Source: Holophagales bacterium (lineage in GTDB: Bacteria; Acidobacteriota; Thermoanaerobaculia; UBA5066). Taken from it: a stretch of 64,000 nucleotides of DNA. Each line of letters starts with the position of its first letter. Position 1 is the stretch's first letter. Shown here in pieces: positions 32,656 through 41,517 of the stretch. The DNA lies in assembly GCA_016716705.1 (NCBI GenBank), contig JADJVF010000009.1, positions 124,001-188,000 of the forward strand, given 5' to 3'. Both the position numbers and the translations under genes were made by a program. A model generated the notes under the pieces. That model was not told where the DNA came from. It worked only from the letters and a program-made list of their open reading frames with translations, and ran no database searches.

Positions 32656-33465
32656 ATGACCGCGTTGAGCGCCTACGTCCTGACGTTCAACAGCGAGTCG
32701 CACCTCGCGGCGATCCTGCAGAAGCTCGAGGGAACCGCAGACGAGCTCCTCATCGTGGACAGCGGAAGCACGGACCGGACGCTGGCCATCGCCCGGGAGC
32801 ACGGCTGCCGCGTCCTTCACCGCACGCTCACGGACTTCCGCGAGCAGCGAAACTTCGCCCAGGCGCAGTGCGCGAACGACATGGTGCTCTTCGTCGACTC
32901 GGACGAGCTGCCGTCCGACGAGCTCGTGCGGGCCGTCGCCGCCCTGAAGGAGCGGGGCTTCGGCAAGGACGCCTACGAGGTGCGCCGGGAGTGGTATGTC
33001 TTCGGCCGGAAGGTGCACGCCGTCTTCCCCGTCACCAGTCCCGACTACCCGATTCGCATCCTCGACCGGAGGAAGGTCTCGTTCGACGAGCGAAGCAGGC
33101 GCGTCCACGAAACGCCCTTCGGCTTCTCTACCCTCGGGAGGATCGAGGCGGCCCTCCATCACCACACGTTCCGCTCGACCGAGGAGCTGGAGCGGAAGCT
33201 GGAGCACTACACGGACATCGCAGCCCGGGACCTGCAGGAGCGCGGCAGCAGGACGGGCCGCCTGGCGACTCTCGCGAGCCCGCCCGCCGCGTTCGCCAAG
33301 TGGTACCTCGTGAAAGGCGGCTGGCGCGACGGAGCGCTGGGAGTGACCCTGAGCGCCTACGCCTTCCGGTACACCCGCCTGAAGTACCGCAAGGCGCGAC
33401 TCGCGAGGGAAGCGGTAGGCCGCGCTGCCGCCGGGCTCGGTGCCAGGCGTGAAATCGTGTATTAA
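32656..33465 (+). CDS. Family 2 glycosyltransferase, WaaE/KdtX-like
   Basis: 269 residues. A GT-A fold glycosyltransferase: SAYVLTFNSESHLAAIL, ELLIVDSGSTDRTLAIAREH, HRTLTDFREQRNFAQAQC and VLFVDSDELPSDEL, where DSDE supplies the metal-binding acidic pair. FSTLGRIEAALHHHTFRST and the C-terminal helices match lipopolysaccharide core beta-1,4-glucosyltransferases of the WaaE type, so addition of a hexose to the LPS inner core is the likely role. The last residues (LGARREIVY) and the stop codon are encoded by a repeat element shared with 44.04 kb, so the native C-terminus may have been replaced. The TAA overlaps the TAA of hypF on the opposite strand. Confidence 0.87.
   Translation: MTALSAYVLTFNSESHLAAILQKLEGTADELLIVDSGSTDRTLAIAREHGCRVLHRTLTDFREQRNFAQAQCANDMVLFVDSDELPSDELVRAVAALKERGFGKDAYEVRREWYVFGRKVHAVFPVTSPDYPIRILDRRKVSFDERSRRVHETPFGFSTLGRIEAALHHHTFRSTEELERKLEHYTDIAARDLQERGSRTGRLATLASPPAAFAKWYLVKGGWRDGALGVTLSAYAFRYTRLKYRKARLAREAVGRAAAGLGARREIVY
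33440..33464. repeat. Single arm of the 44-kb palindromic repeat, at a convergent gene junction
   Basis: A 25-nt stretch beginning GTGCCAGGCGTGAAATCGTG matches one arm of the hairpin at 44038-44098 with a single C-to-T difference up to the last two bases. It encodes the last residues of the glycosyltransferase and contains the TTAA that serves as stop codon for both this gene and hypF. Confidence 0.75.
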
Positions 33466-35887
33466 GAGAGATCGGTTGCCGCTGAGTTCTCTGCGAGAGG
33501 GTCGGCGAGCCGCCTTGCGGCGACCATCACCTGCCCGAGCGCGATGCCGCCGTCGTTCGGCGGGACGAGGCTGTGGGTCAGGACCTCGAACCCTGCTGCC
33601 GTGAGGTGCTCGCGCGATCGCTCGAGGAGAAAGCGGTTCTGGAAGCAGCCGCCGGAGAGCGCCACGCGGGATGACCCGGCGAAGCGCGCGGCGGAGACGA
33701 TGCCGGCGACGAGCGCGTTGTGGAAGCGGGCCGAGCGGAGGGAGACCGCGACGCCGCGGACACTGTCCTCGAGGAGCGCGACTACGAGCGGCCCCCAGTC
33801 GAGGATCGCGGGCGCGCCGGCCGTCGCACCGGGGACGGGCGGGAACGGGTAGGCGCCTCCCTCCGACGGATCCGCCAGCGCCTCGAGGGCCATCGCGGCC
33901 TGCCCTTCGAAACCCGCGATCGGGTGCAGCCCGACGAGCGCCGCGACGGCGTCGAAGAGCCGCCCGCGCTCGTCGTGACGGGGCTGCGCGTGCCGGTGGC
34001 GATCATGCGCGCGAGGAGCGCGCGCTCCGCGGCAGAGAAGGACGCGACGGGGGAGATGTCGTCGCGGTCGAGGGCGGCCTCCCCGAAGAGCTCGAGGAGA
34101 AGCGCGAGCGCTGCCCGCCGGGGCTCCTTGATTGCCGCGTCGCCGCCGGGAAGCCGGAACGGACGCAGGTGCGCGACGCGGGCGTACCCCGCCGCGTCGC
34201 CGAGGAGGAACTCTCCGCCCCAGATCGTGCCGTCGGTCCCGTAGCCGGTGCCGTCCCAGGTGACGCCGAGGGCCGGGCCTACTGCGCCGTTCTCCGCGAG
34301 ACACGAGGCGAGGTGGGCGTGGTGGTGCTGGACGCCGACGAGGCGGAGCCGTCCCTCGCGCGCCGCGGCGAGGATCGCCGGGGGGAGTGGTCCCTCGGAC
34401 TCGTCTCCCGCCGCCGCGCGGCGAGCCCAGCGCGTCGAGAGATAGTCGGGGTGGAGGTCGTGAGCGATCGCCACCGGATCGGCCTCCCAGAGGCGGAGGA
34501 GGTCGGCGACGACACGCTCGAACGCGCCGAGCGCCTCTGGCGTCTCGAGGTCGCCTATGTGCTGCGACAGCACGACCTCACTCCCGAAACCGAGGCCGAC
34601 GACGCTCTTCAGGTGTGCACCGACGGCGAGGACGGTTGGGAGCGTCGCGGCAACGGGGACCGGGAGCGGCGCAAAGCCGCGGGCGCGGCGGAGGAGCTGG
34701 AGCTCGTCGCCGAAGAGCCAGCCGACGCTGTCGTCCGTGTGCCGTTCGACGGGGCGGTCGTGGACGAGGAAGAGGTCGGCGATGGGACCGAGCCGGGCCA
34801 CGGCCTCGAGCTCGTCCGTCGCGATCGGTTCGTCGGAGAGGTTGCCGCTCGTGGCGACGAGCGGCGCGTCGACAGCCGCGAGGAGGAGGTGGTGAAGCGG
34901 CGTCGAGGGGAGCATCACGCCGAGGCGCGTCGATTCGGGGGCGACGTTCGGGGCGACCGGAACGGTGGCGGCCGGGCCGAGGCGCGGGAGGAGGAGGATC
35001 GGCGCCTCGGGCGAGAGGAGCCAGCGCTCCGCCGCTTTCGAAACCTCGCAGAGGGCGCGCGCGGCGGCGACGTCCTTCACCATCAGCGCGAGCGGCTTCT
35101 CGCGCCGCACCTTACCGGCGCGCAGGCGCGCGACGGCGGCGGCGTTCCGGCCGTCGCAGCAGAGGTGGAAGCCGCCGAGCCCCTTCACCGCGACGATCCG
35201 CCCCACCAGGAGCGCCGTCGCCGCGGCGAGGAGCGCCTCGTCATCGCGGGCGATCACCTCGCCGGTGTTGCTCCACAGCGCGAGGCGCGGCCCGCACGCC
35301 GGGCACGCGGTCGGCTGGGCGTGGAAGCGCCGGTCGCGCGGCTCCTCGTACTCGCGGCGGCAGTCGGCGCAGAGCGCGAAGCCGCTCATCGTCGTGTTCG
35401 GCCGGTCGTACGGCAACGCGCGGACGATCGTGAAGCGCGGGCCGCAGTTCGTGCAGTTCAGGAAGGGATAGCGGTACCGGCGGTCGGCCGGGTCGTTCAG
35501 CTCGGCGAGGCAGTCGTCGCACGTCGCGAGGTCGGGAAGGACCGAGACGCTCTTCCGGCCGCCGCCCGTGCTCTTCCTGATCTCGAACGTGCGGAACCCG
35601 GCCGGCTCGTGCCAGGAGACGGCAACGCTTCTCACGACGGCCCGGGGAGGGGCCTCGGCCTCGATCCGGGCGCGGAACGCCTCGAGCTCTCCGGCCGCTC
35701 CCTCCACCTCGACCTCCACCCCCCTCACGTCGTTGAGGACCCAGCCGGCGAGCCCGAGCTCCGTCGCGAGGCGGTAGACGAAGGGACGGAAGCCGACCCC
35801 CTGGACGGCGCCGCTCACCTCGACGCGAAGCCTCCGGACCTCGCTCAGTCTCTCCCTCCGCCGGGCCTCACTCCACGACTCGCACAT
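33462..35887 (-). CDS. hypF: Carbamoyltransferase HypF, with an apparent one-base frameshift near 33960
   Basis: Total about 808 residues. An N-terminal acylphosphatase domain (VSGAVQGVGFRPFVYRLA) is followed by two zinc-finger pairs (CDDCLAELNDP, CTNCGPRF; CADCRREYEEP, CPACGPRL), a YrdC-like domain (GLGGFHLCCDG, RPVERHTDDSVG) and the Kae1-like carbamoyltransferase domain (VQHHHAHLASCLAENG, VTWDGTGYGTDGTIWGGEF). At about 33960 the frame changes: the first frame loses the family motif, and the other frame continues it as GRLFDAVAALVGL through SGGCFQNRFLLERS to the end. One missing base in a GCGGGCGGC run explains this. HypF starts synthesis of the CN ligands of Ni-Fe centres from carbamoyl phosphate. 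The start overlaps the selB 3' end by 20 nt. Confidence 0.85.
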
Positions 35888-37778
35888 CTCCGACGCGCCG
35901 CGTCCGGCGCCTGCGATCGAGGTACTCGAGGAGGGGGATGAGGTACTTCCTCGAGAGGCCGAGGAGGTCGCGGAAGTCCCCCACGCTCATCGTCTCGCCC
36001 TTCCGCGTGGCGACCTTCGCGTCCACCTCCGCGAGGACGGCCGCGTGGGCGATGATCTCGGGGGAAAGGCGGACGAGCGCCCCGGTCTTGAGCAGATGCT
36101 GGACGAGGCCGGCGACGACCTGCGGCTTCGTCCCGAGCGCCTTGGCCAGGTCGAGGTTCCGGGGCGCCTCGAACCCCGCTTCGCGCCACGCCTCTTCGAT
36201 CCGCTGCGCGAAACCTCCCGCCTCGTCGGCCACCCCCGAGGCCGCCGAGCCGGCCGGCCCCGCCTGGTCGCCCGAGACGACGAGCCTCTTCGCTGCGGCC
36301 AGCATCGCGAGCCACGCCTCGCCCGTCGCTTCCGGCAGCTCCCGGGCGATCTTCCCGAGGAGCTCGCGGCGCCCCGCGAAGAGCGTCGGGACGCCCGCCT
36401 TCCGCCGCTCGGCGAAGAACGCGTCGGCGCGCGTGATCATCTCGACCGAGGCCGCCGCGGCGACGGCGAGGGTCGGGGAAAGCCGCATCGCCGAGCCGGC
36501 GGCGGCGAGGGCGTCGACGTGGGCGGCGGCGGCCTCGACGTGAATCCCGAGGCGCTGCGCGAGGGCCTGGACCTCGAGGCCCGCGGGGCCCGCCTCGGAG
36601 AGGAAGAGAGCGGCGACCGCGCGCTCGTCGTCACCGCGAAGGACGGCGACGGAGGTGGCGCGCAGCGGCGCGCGACGGCGGACGCGCGGGCGCGCGGTGT
36701 CGAGGACCCGTCCTCCGCCGATCGTCTCCTGCGGCGACGGGCGCCGGAGGACGAAGCGGTCTCCCCGGCGCGCGGCGACCGGCTCGCGGCAGGAGAGCTG
36801 CGCCACGGCCCGGCTTCCCTGTTCCATCGTCCCGGGCGCGGTGTCCCCCTCCGCGACGAGGTGGAGCTTCGCCGGGACGTCGGCCGTCCCGGTGTGGAAG
36901 CGGACGGCGAGTCCGTCTTCGAACGGGGCCTCGAGACCGCCGAGGGAGGTCAGGTCGACGGTCAGGAGCGTCGCCGGCTCGAGGCTCCCGGGCGCGACGA
37001 GGCACATTCCGCGCGCGAGGTCCGCCGTCTCGATCCCCGCGAGGTTCAGGCTCGTTCTCTCGCCCGCCTCGGCGACGGGCCGCTCCTCCCCGTGGACTTC
37101 GACTCGCCGCACGCGCAGCTCGCGCCCCTCGGGAAGGAGAAGGAGCCGATCCTCCGGTCTCACGCGGCCCGAGTCGAGCGTCCCGGTGACGACCGGCCCG
37201 AAGCCCTTCATCGAAAAGGCACGGTCGACCCAGAGGCGCGCCGGCCGCGCGGCGGGGTCGCGGAGCACGGCCCCTGCCGCCGCGGCCGAGAGTGCGGCTT
37301 TCAGGCCGGCGAGGCCGAGGCCGGTCACCGCCGAAACGGCGACGAGAGGCGCGTCCTCGAGGAACGTCTCGCTGACCAGCTCGCGCATCTCGGCCTCGAC
37401 GACGGCCCCGGTCTCCTCGTCCACGAGGTCGGCCTTCGTCCGGACGAGGACGCCGCACTTCACGTCGAGGAGCGTGAGGATGGCGAGGTGCTCGCGCGTC
37501 TGCGGCATGACCGAGTCGTCGGAGGCGACGACGAGGAGCGCGACGTCGATGCCCGCCGCGCCGGCGACCATCGTCCTCACGAACTTCTCGTGCCCCGGGA
37601 CGTCGACGAAGGAGAAGACCGTCCCGCCCCACTCCGCGTGGGCGAAGCCGAGGTCGATCGTGATCCCGCGCGCCTTCTCCTCCGGGAGCCGGTCGGGGTC
37701 GGTTCCGGTCAGCGCCTTCACGAGCGCGCTCTTGCCGTGGTCGATGTGTCCTGCGGTGCCGACGAGAACGCGCGCCAT
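35868..37778 (-). CDS. selB: Selenocysteine-specific translation elongation factor SelB
   Basis: 636 residues, standard SelB length. The N-terminal GTPase domain is EF-Tu-like: GTAGHIDHGKSALVKALTGT, RGITIDLGFAH, FVDVPGHEKFV and RTKADLVDEE. Beta-barrel domains II-III follow (AFSMKGFGPVVTGTLDSG), and the C-terminal 250 residues are winged-helix repeats that bind the SECIS element in mRNA, ending with VGDFRDLLGLSRKYLIPLLE. It delivers Sec-tRNA to in-frame UGA codons, so the organism should have selenoproteins. selA, selC and selD are not in the window. It is probably co-transcribed with hypF, which it overlaps. Confidence 0.95.
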   Translation of the reverse strand: MARVLVGTAGHIDHGKSALVKALTGTDPDRLPEEKARGITIDLGFAHAEWGGTVFSFVDVPGHEKFVRTMVAGAAGIDVALLVVASDDSVMPQTREHLAILTLLDVKCGVLVRTKADLVDEETGAVVEAEMRELVSETFLEDAPLVAVSAVTGLGLAGLKAALSAAAAGAVLRDPAARPARLWVDRAFSMKGFGPVVTGTLDSGRVRPEDRLLLLPEGRELRVRRVEVHGEERPVAEAGERTSLNLAGIETADLARGMCLVAPGSLEPATLLTVDLTSLGGLEAPFEDGLAVRFHTGTADVPAKLHLVAEGDTAPGTMEQGSRAVAQLSCREPVAARRGDRFVLRRPSPQETIGGGRVLDTARPRVRRRAPLRATSVAVLRGDDERAVAALFLSEAGPAGLEVQALAQRLGIHVEAAAAHVDALAAAGSAMRLSPTLAVAAAASVEMITRADAFFAERRKAGVPTLFAGRRELLGKIARELPEATGEAWLAMLAAAKRLVVSGDQAGPAGSAASGVADEAGGFAQRIEEAWREAGFEAPRNLDLAKALGTKPQVVAGLVQHLLKTGALVRLSPEIIAHAAVLAEVDAKVATRKGETMSVGDFRDLLGLSRKYLIPLLEYLDRRRRTRRVGDVRVVE

Positions 37779-37825
37779 GCCCGGAGTATCCGGGATCGCG
37801 GCCCGGGTGGCATCATTCGCCGTTC

Positions 37826-38542
37826 ATGAGGACGACGACGACCCGGCCGATGTCGGCCGAAGAGCGGACCGCGCTCGAAGGCCACCTGAATCCCGGTCCC
37901 GCCGGGACGCCCGGTCGTCTCATGGGCCTGTTCATGGGCGTACCGATCGGCTTCACGGCCCTCGTCGTCCTGAACCTCTCTCTCCCGGGGCCGCCCTTCC
38001 TCCGCGTCCTCCTCGCCGTCGCGGTCGGCGCCGGGGCGGCCTGGCTCTTCGGCCGGTGGATGGCAGCGAGGCACAGGGAGATGTTCCGGCCCGCTCCCCA
38101 GGTCGAGGACGTCCTCCGAAAGGACCTCGCCGACGGGCGGGTCGTCGTCAGGCGCTACGAGGCCGAGGCGGTCGTGAAGGTGGCCGCGGACCGGTCCCGC
38201 TTCGTCTCCGCGACCTACTTCGTGAAGCTCGCGGACGGCTCCGTCGCCCTCCTCGTCGGGCCGCACCTCGAGGAGGCCGAGTTCAGGGGAGAGTTCCCCT
38301 CCACCGCCTTCGAGATCGCCTCCGGCGAAGCGAGCCACTACGTCCTCTCGGTGAAGAAGACGGGCGACAGGCTCGCTCCCGTGAAGACCCGCGCGCCGCT
38401 TTCCGACGCGGAGTGGGAGGAGATCGGGGACGACGACGACGAGGGGGTCCCGCTCGGCTGGGCCGAGATCGTCGAGCGGGCGGCCCGCAATCCCCTCACG
38501 CCTGCGCAAGGCCCTTCCGAAGACCCGATCCGGCCGAAATAG
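37826..38542 (+). CDS. Hypothetical protein with two membrane helices
   Basis: 238 residues of unknown function. Two adjacent hydrophobic segments (GLFMGVPIGFTALVVLNLSL and LRVLLAVAVGAGAAWLF) lie near the N-terminus, followed by about 160 soluble residues with alternating strands (VVVRRYEAEAVVKVAADRSR, YFVKLADGSVALLVG). The C-terminal region is acidic. The arrangement suggests a membrane-anchored protein with a cytoplasmic domain. It diverges from selB, 47 bp away, and converges on the FAD-dependent dehydrogenase gene. No family is recognised. Confidence 0.65.
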   Translation: MRTTTTRPMSAEERTALEGHLNPGPAGTPGRLMGLFMGVPIGFTALVVLNLSLPGPPFLRVLLAVAVGAGAAWLFGRWMAARHREMFRPAPQVEDVLRKDLADGRVVVRRYEAEAVVKVAADRSRFVSATYFVKLADGSVALLVGPHLEEAEFRGEFPSTAFEIASGEASHYVLSVKKTGDRLAPVKTRAPLSDAEWEEIGDDDDEGVPLGWAEIVERAARNPLTPAQGPSEDPIRPK

Positions 38543-38548
38543 TCCGCT

Positions 38549-40195
38549 TCAGTACTCCGGGCCCGAGACCCGCCGCGCGTCGGAGGGCGGCGGCGCCTCC
38601 CCGGCGAGCCGGGCCCTCACCGCGCGCGCCACGCGAAGGCCGTCGAGGGAAGCCGAGACGATTCCCCCCGCGAAGCCCGCGCCCTCTCCCGCGGGGAAGA
38701 GACCCGGCAGAGAGGGCGACTCGCACGCCTCGTTCCGCTCGATCCGGATCGGCGACGACGTCCGCGACTCGGGAGCCACGAGTACGGCCTCTTCCGAAAC
38801 GAAACCGCGCATCTTCCCGTCGAAGAAGCGGAGCGCCTCGGCGAGGGCCGCGAGGTACGGCGCGGGGTAGACGGCGTCGAGACGGCTCGGGACGCAGGCG
38901 GGCGTGTAGGTCCCCCGCGGGAGCGGGCGCGGCGCGCGACCCGAGAGGAAGTCCGTGACGCGGATCGCCGGGGCCGCGTACGTCCCGCCGCCCGCCGCGA
39001 AGGCGGCCCGCTCGACGCGCCGCTGGAACGCGACGCCGCGGAGGACCTCCGGACCCTCCTCCGCCGCGAAGTCGGCGGGGTGCGTCTGGACGACGAGCCC
39101 TGCGTTCGCGAAGCCTGACGCGCGCTTGTAGCGCGACATCCCGTTCGTCACCACGCCGCCGGCCTCCGACGAGCAGGCGATCACCTCGCCGCCGGGGCAC
39201 ATGCAGAACGTGTAGACGCCTCGCCCTCCCGAGGTCTGCGCGGTCATCTTGTAGTCGGCCGGCATCACGCCGCACGACGAGGCGACGCGCCCGTACTGGA
39301 TGAGGTCGACCTCGTCCTGCGGGTGCTCGATCCGCACCCCCATCGCGAACGCCTTCGCCGACATCGCGACGCCCCGCGCGAGAAGCCTCTCGACGGTGTC
39401 CCTCGCGGAGTGGCCGAGGGCGAAGATCGCCGCGTCGCACGGCACCTCTTCGCCGCCCTCGAGCAGGAGACCGCGAAGCGGCCCCTCCTCGCCGTCGCGA
39501 AGCACGTCGGCGACCTTCGCCCGGTAGCGCAGCTCGGCGCCGTGGTCGAGGAGGTGCCTCCGGATGTTGCGCAGGACGACGACGAGCCGGTCGGTCCCGA
39601 TGTGCGGCTTGCCGTCGTAGAGGATCGTGTCGGGGGCGCCGAAGCGGTGGAGCGTCTCGAGGACGACGGCGATCTTGTCGTGCCGCTTGCCGCACGTCAG
39701 CTTGCCGTCGCTGAACGTCCCCGCGCCCCCCTCGCCGAACTGGACGTTCGAGTCGGGGTCGAAATCGCCCGATTTCCAGAAGCGCATCACCTTCCGGTAG
39801 CGCTCCTCGGCCGCGTCTCCCCGCTCGAGGACGACGAGGGAGACCCCCGCGTCGGCCAGGGCGAGCGCCGCGAAGAGGCCGGCCGGGCCGGTGCCGACGA
39901 CCGCGACGCGCGCCTTTCGCTCGAGAGGAGGAAGGAGGAGCTCGGCGGCGCGGGGCGGCGGCGCGAGCTCCAGCGTGAGCGGTGGCTCGGGCAGGCCCTC
40001 CGCCGGAACGGGAATCGTCAGCTCGACGGCGTATTCGTAGACGAGGTCGGGCCTCTTCCGGGCGTCGAGCGACCGGCGGACGACCGCCAGCTCCGAGATC
40101 GCGTCGGGCGAAAGGCCGAGGAGGCGGGCGACGAGGGCCTCGTCCGGCGCCTTCGGGGCGCGGACCCTCACCCCCGAAAGGCGGTAGCGCGGCAC
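38549..40195 (-). CDS. FAD-dependent dehydrogenase, uncharacterised conserved family
   Basis: 548 residues. A small N-terminal ferredoxin-like domain (about 1-95) precedes a Rossmann dinucleotide fold (VAVVGTGPAGLFAALALADA, VVLERG). The family-specific stretches follow: SNVQFGEGGAGTFSDGKLTC, GKPHIGTDRLVVVLRNIRRH, GHSARDTVERLL, AFAMGVRIEHPQ and, at the C-terminus, GLFPAGEGAGFAGGIVSASL. This is the widespread uncharacterised family annotated as NAD(P)/FAD-dependent oxidoreductase; substrate and electron acceptor are unknown. The GTG at 40195 gives the usual N-terminus. It lies in a 18-bp intergenic region shared with the divergent CYTH gene, where a TAGAAT ends 7 nt before the GTG. Confidence 0.85.
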   Translation of the reverse strand: MPRYRLSGVRVRAPKAPDEALVARLLGLSPDAISELAVVRRSLDARKRPDLVYEYAVELTIPVPAEGLPEPPLTLELAPPPRAAELLLPPLERKARVAVVGTGPAGLFAALALADAGVSLVVLERGDAAEERYRKVMRFWKSGDFDPDSNVQFGEGGAGTFSDGKLTCGKRHDKIAVVLETLHRFGAPDTILYDGKPHIGTDRLVVVLRNIRRHLLDHGAELRYRAKVADVLRDGEEGPLRGLLLEGGEEVPCDAAIFALGHSARDTVERLLARGVAMSAKAFAMGVRIEHPQDEVDLIQYGRVASSCGVMPADYKMTAQTSGGRGVYTFCMCPGGEVIACSSEAGGVVTNGMSRYKRASGFANAGLVVQTHPADFAAEEGPEVLRGVAFQRRVERAAFAAGGGTYAAPAIRVTDFLSGRAPRPLPRGTYTPACVPSRLDAVYPAPYLAALAEALRFFDGKMRGFVSEEAVLVAPESRTSSPIRIERNEACESPSLPGLFPAGEGAGFAGGIVSASLDGLRVARAVRARLAGEAPPPSDARRVSGPEY

Positions 40196-40201
40196 AGTGG
40201 G

Positions 40202-40208
40202 TATTCTA
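40202..40208. promoter_or_regulatory. Overlapping divergent TANNNT signals
   Basis: The seven bases TATTCTA read TATTCT on the plus strand (ending 6 nt before the CYTH ATG) and TAGAAT on the minus strand (ending 7 nt before the GTG of the FAD-dependent dehydrogenase). The whole divergent intergenic region is only 18 bp, so both genes must use this spot or unusually placed upstream elements. Confidence 0.5.
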
Positions 40209-40213
40209 GGGAG

Positions 40214-40780
40214 ATGTCGGACGGCCCACTGGAAACCGAAGTGAAGTTCCGGGTCGAACGGCGCGAAGCTCTCGAGGAGCGTCTCCGCGAGCTCGGCGCC
40301 ACCCACGAAGAGGTCGAGAACGAGCTGAACCTCCTCCTCGACGACGACGAGATGTCCCTGCGCGTCAGCGGCCGGGCGCTGAGGGTCCGGACGGTGGACG
40401 GCCTCGGCCTCCTCACGTTCAAGGGGCCGGCGTCGTTCGAAGGGGGCATCAAGTCGCGGCTCGAGCTGGAGAGCTGCGTCGACGACCCGGGCGCCGTCCT
40501 CGCCCTCCTCGACGCCCTCGGCTACCGGCCGCGCTTCCGCTACGAGAAGCGGCGGACGACGTGGCGCTTCGACGACCCCGCGCGGCCGCTCGTCGTCCTC
40601 GACGAGACGCCCCTCGGCCTCTTCGCCGAGATCGAGGGGGGCACCGACGCCATCCTCGCCCTGGCGGAAGAGCTGGGCGTCGCCGAGAGCGACTTCCTGC
40701 ATTCCTCCTACTGGGGCCTCTGGCAGGCGGCCCGCGAAGTCGACCCCGGCCTTCCCCACGACATGCTCTTCCCGCGATGA
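40214..40780 (+). CDS. CYTH-domain protein (class IV adenylate cyclase / triphosphatase family)
   Basis: 188 residues. The N-terminal ExExK signature is present (ETEVKFRV), followed by a Leu-rich strand set (LLLDDDEMSLRVSGRALRVR, GLLTFKGP), YEKRRTTWRF, and GLFAEIEGG with the acidic metal ligands. CYTH enzymes hold a triphosphate substrate in a beta tunnel and include thiamine triphosphatases, inorganic triphosphatases and class IV adenylate cyclases; the sequence does not decide which. Its TGA overlaps the ATG of the nucleotidyltransferase gene (ATGA), so the two are co-translated. Confidence 0.85.
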   Translation: MSDGPLETEVKFRVERREALEERLRELGATHEEVENELNLLLDDDEMSLRVSGRALRVRTVDGLGLLTFKGPASFEGGIKSRLELESCVDDPGAVLALLDALGYRPRFRYEKRRTTWRFDDPARPLVVLDETPLGLFAEIEGGTDAILALAEELGVAESDFLHSSYWGLWQAAREVDPGLPHDMLFPR

Positions 40781-41505
40781 AGGCGCTCGTCCCGGCGGCG
40801 GGCTTCGGCACGCGCTTCCGCCCCGCCACACTGACGACGCCCAAGCCGCTCCTCCCGATCCTGGGCGTCCCGATCCTCGTCCGCCTCTTCCGCCACCTGC
40901 GCTCCGAAGGGGTGACGTCGGCCGTCGTGAACGCCCACCATCTCGCCGAGACGCTGATGTCGGCCGTCGGCGCCTCGTGCGAGGGGATTCCCGTTGCCTG
41001 GTCGCCGGAGGACCCGATTCTCGGAACGGCCGGAGCGATTCGCCGGGCGGCCGAGCGGGGCCTTCTCGGCGACGAGCCGTTTCTCGTCGTCAACGGCGAC
41101 CTCTTCACGACGCTTCCGTTCGCCCCGCTGCGCGCGGCATTCGACTCGCCCGGCGTCGTCTCGGCCCTCGGCGTCCTTCCCCACGCGGTGCCGGGGGAGA
41201 CCGCGCTCTGGGGCGACGCGGCGGGCCGCCTCGTCTCGCTCGGGAACGAGCGCCCCTTCCCGGACGCGACCGGCCCGTGGCTCTTCACCGGCCTCCAGCT
41301 CGCCGCGCCCGCGCTCGTCGGCCGGATCCCGCCCGGCGTCTCGGAGCTCGCGCGCGACGTCCTCCGCCCGTCGACGGAGAAACGGGACGGCGCCTTCGCG
41401 CTCGTCCCGTACCGCGTCCCCGAAGACGGTCTCTGGTTCGACCTCGGCTCGCCGGCGAGGCTCGCGGCGGCCGAGGCGGCGATCGCCGCCGCGGGCCTCG
41501 CCTAG
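40777..41505 (+). CDS. Sugar-1-phosphate nucleotidyltransferase (MurU/ManC-like)
   Basis: 242 residues. The nucleotidyltransferase signature AAGFGTRFRPATLTTPKPLL is intact, including the catalytic Arg and Lys. VNAHHLAETL, PILGTAGAIRRAAERGLLGD and LVVNGDLFTTLPF (Asp for metal binding) follow, with the C-terminal DGLWFDLGSPARLAAAE. The short length, without a hexapeptide repeat domain, fits MurU-type N-acetylmuramate-1-phosphate uridylyltransferases or small mannose-1-phosphate guanylyltransferases. It likely makes an activated sugar for envelope polysaccharide or peptidoglycan recycling. No kinase partner is seen next to it. Confidence 0.82.
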   Translation: MKALVPAAGFGTRFRPATLTTPKPLLPILGVPILVRLFRHLRSEGVTSAVVNAHHLAETLMSAVGASCEGIPVAWSPEDPILGTAGAIRRAAERGLLGDEPFLVVNGDLFTTLPFAPLRAAFDSPGVVSALGVLPHAVPGETALWGDAAGRLVSLGNERPFPDATGPWLFTGLQLAAPALVGRIPPGVSELARDVLRPSTEKRDGAFALVPYRVPEDGLWFDLGSPARLAAAEAAIAAAGLA

Positions 41506-41517
41506 AGCCGTTCAGCC

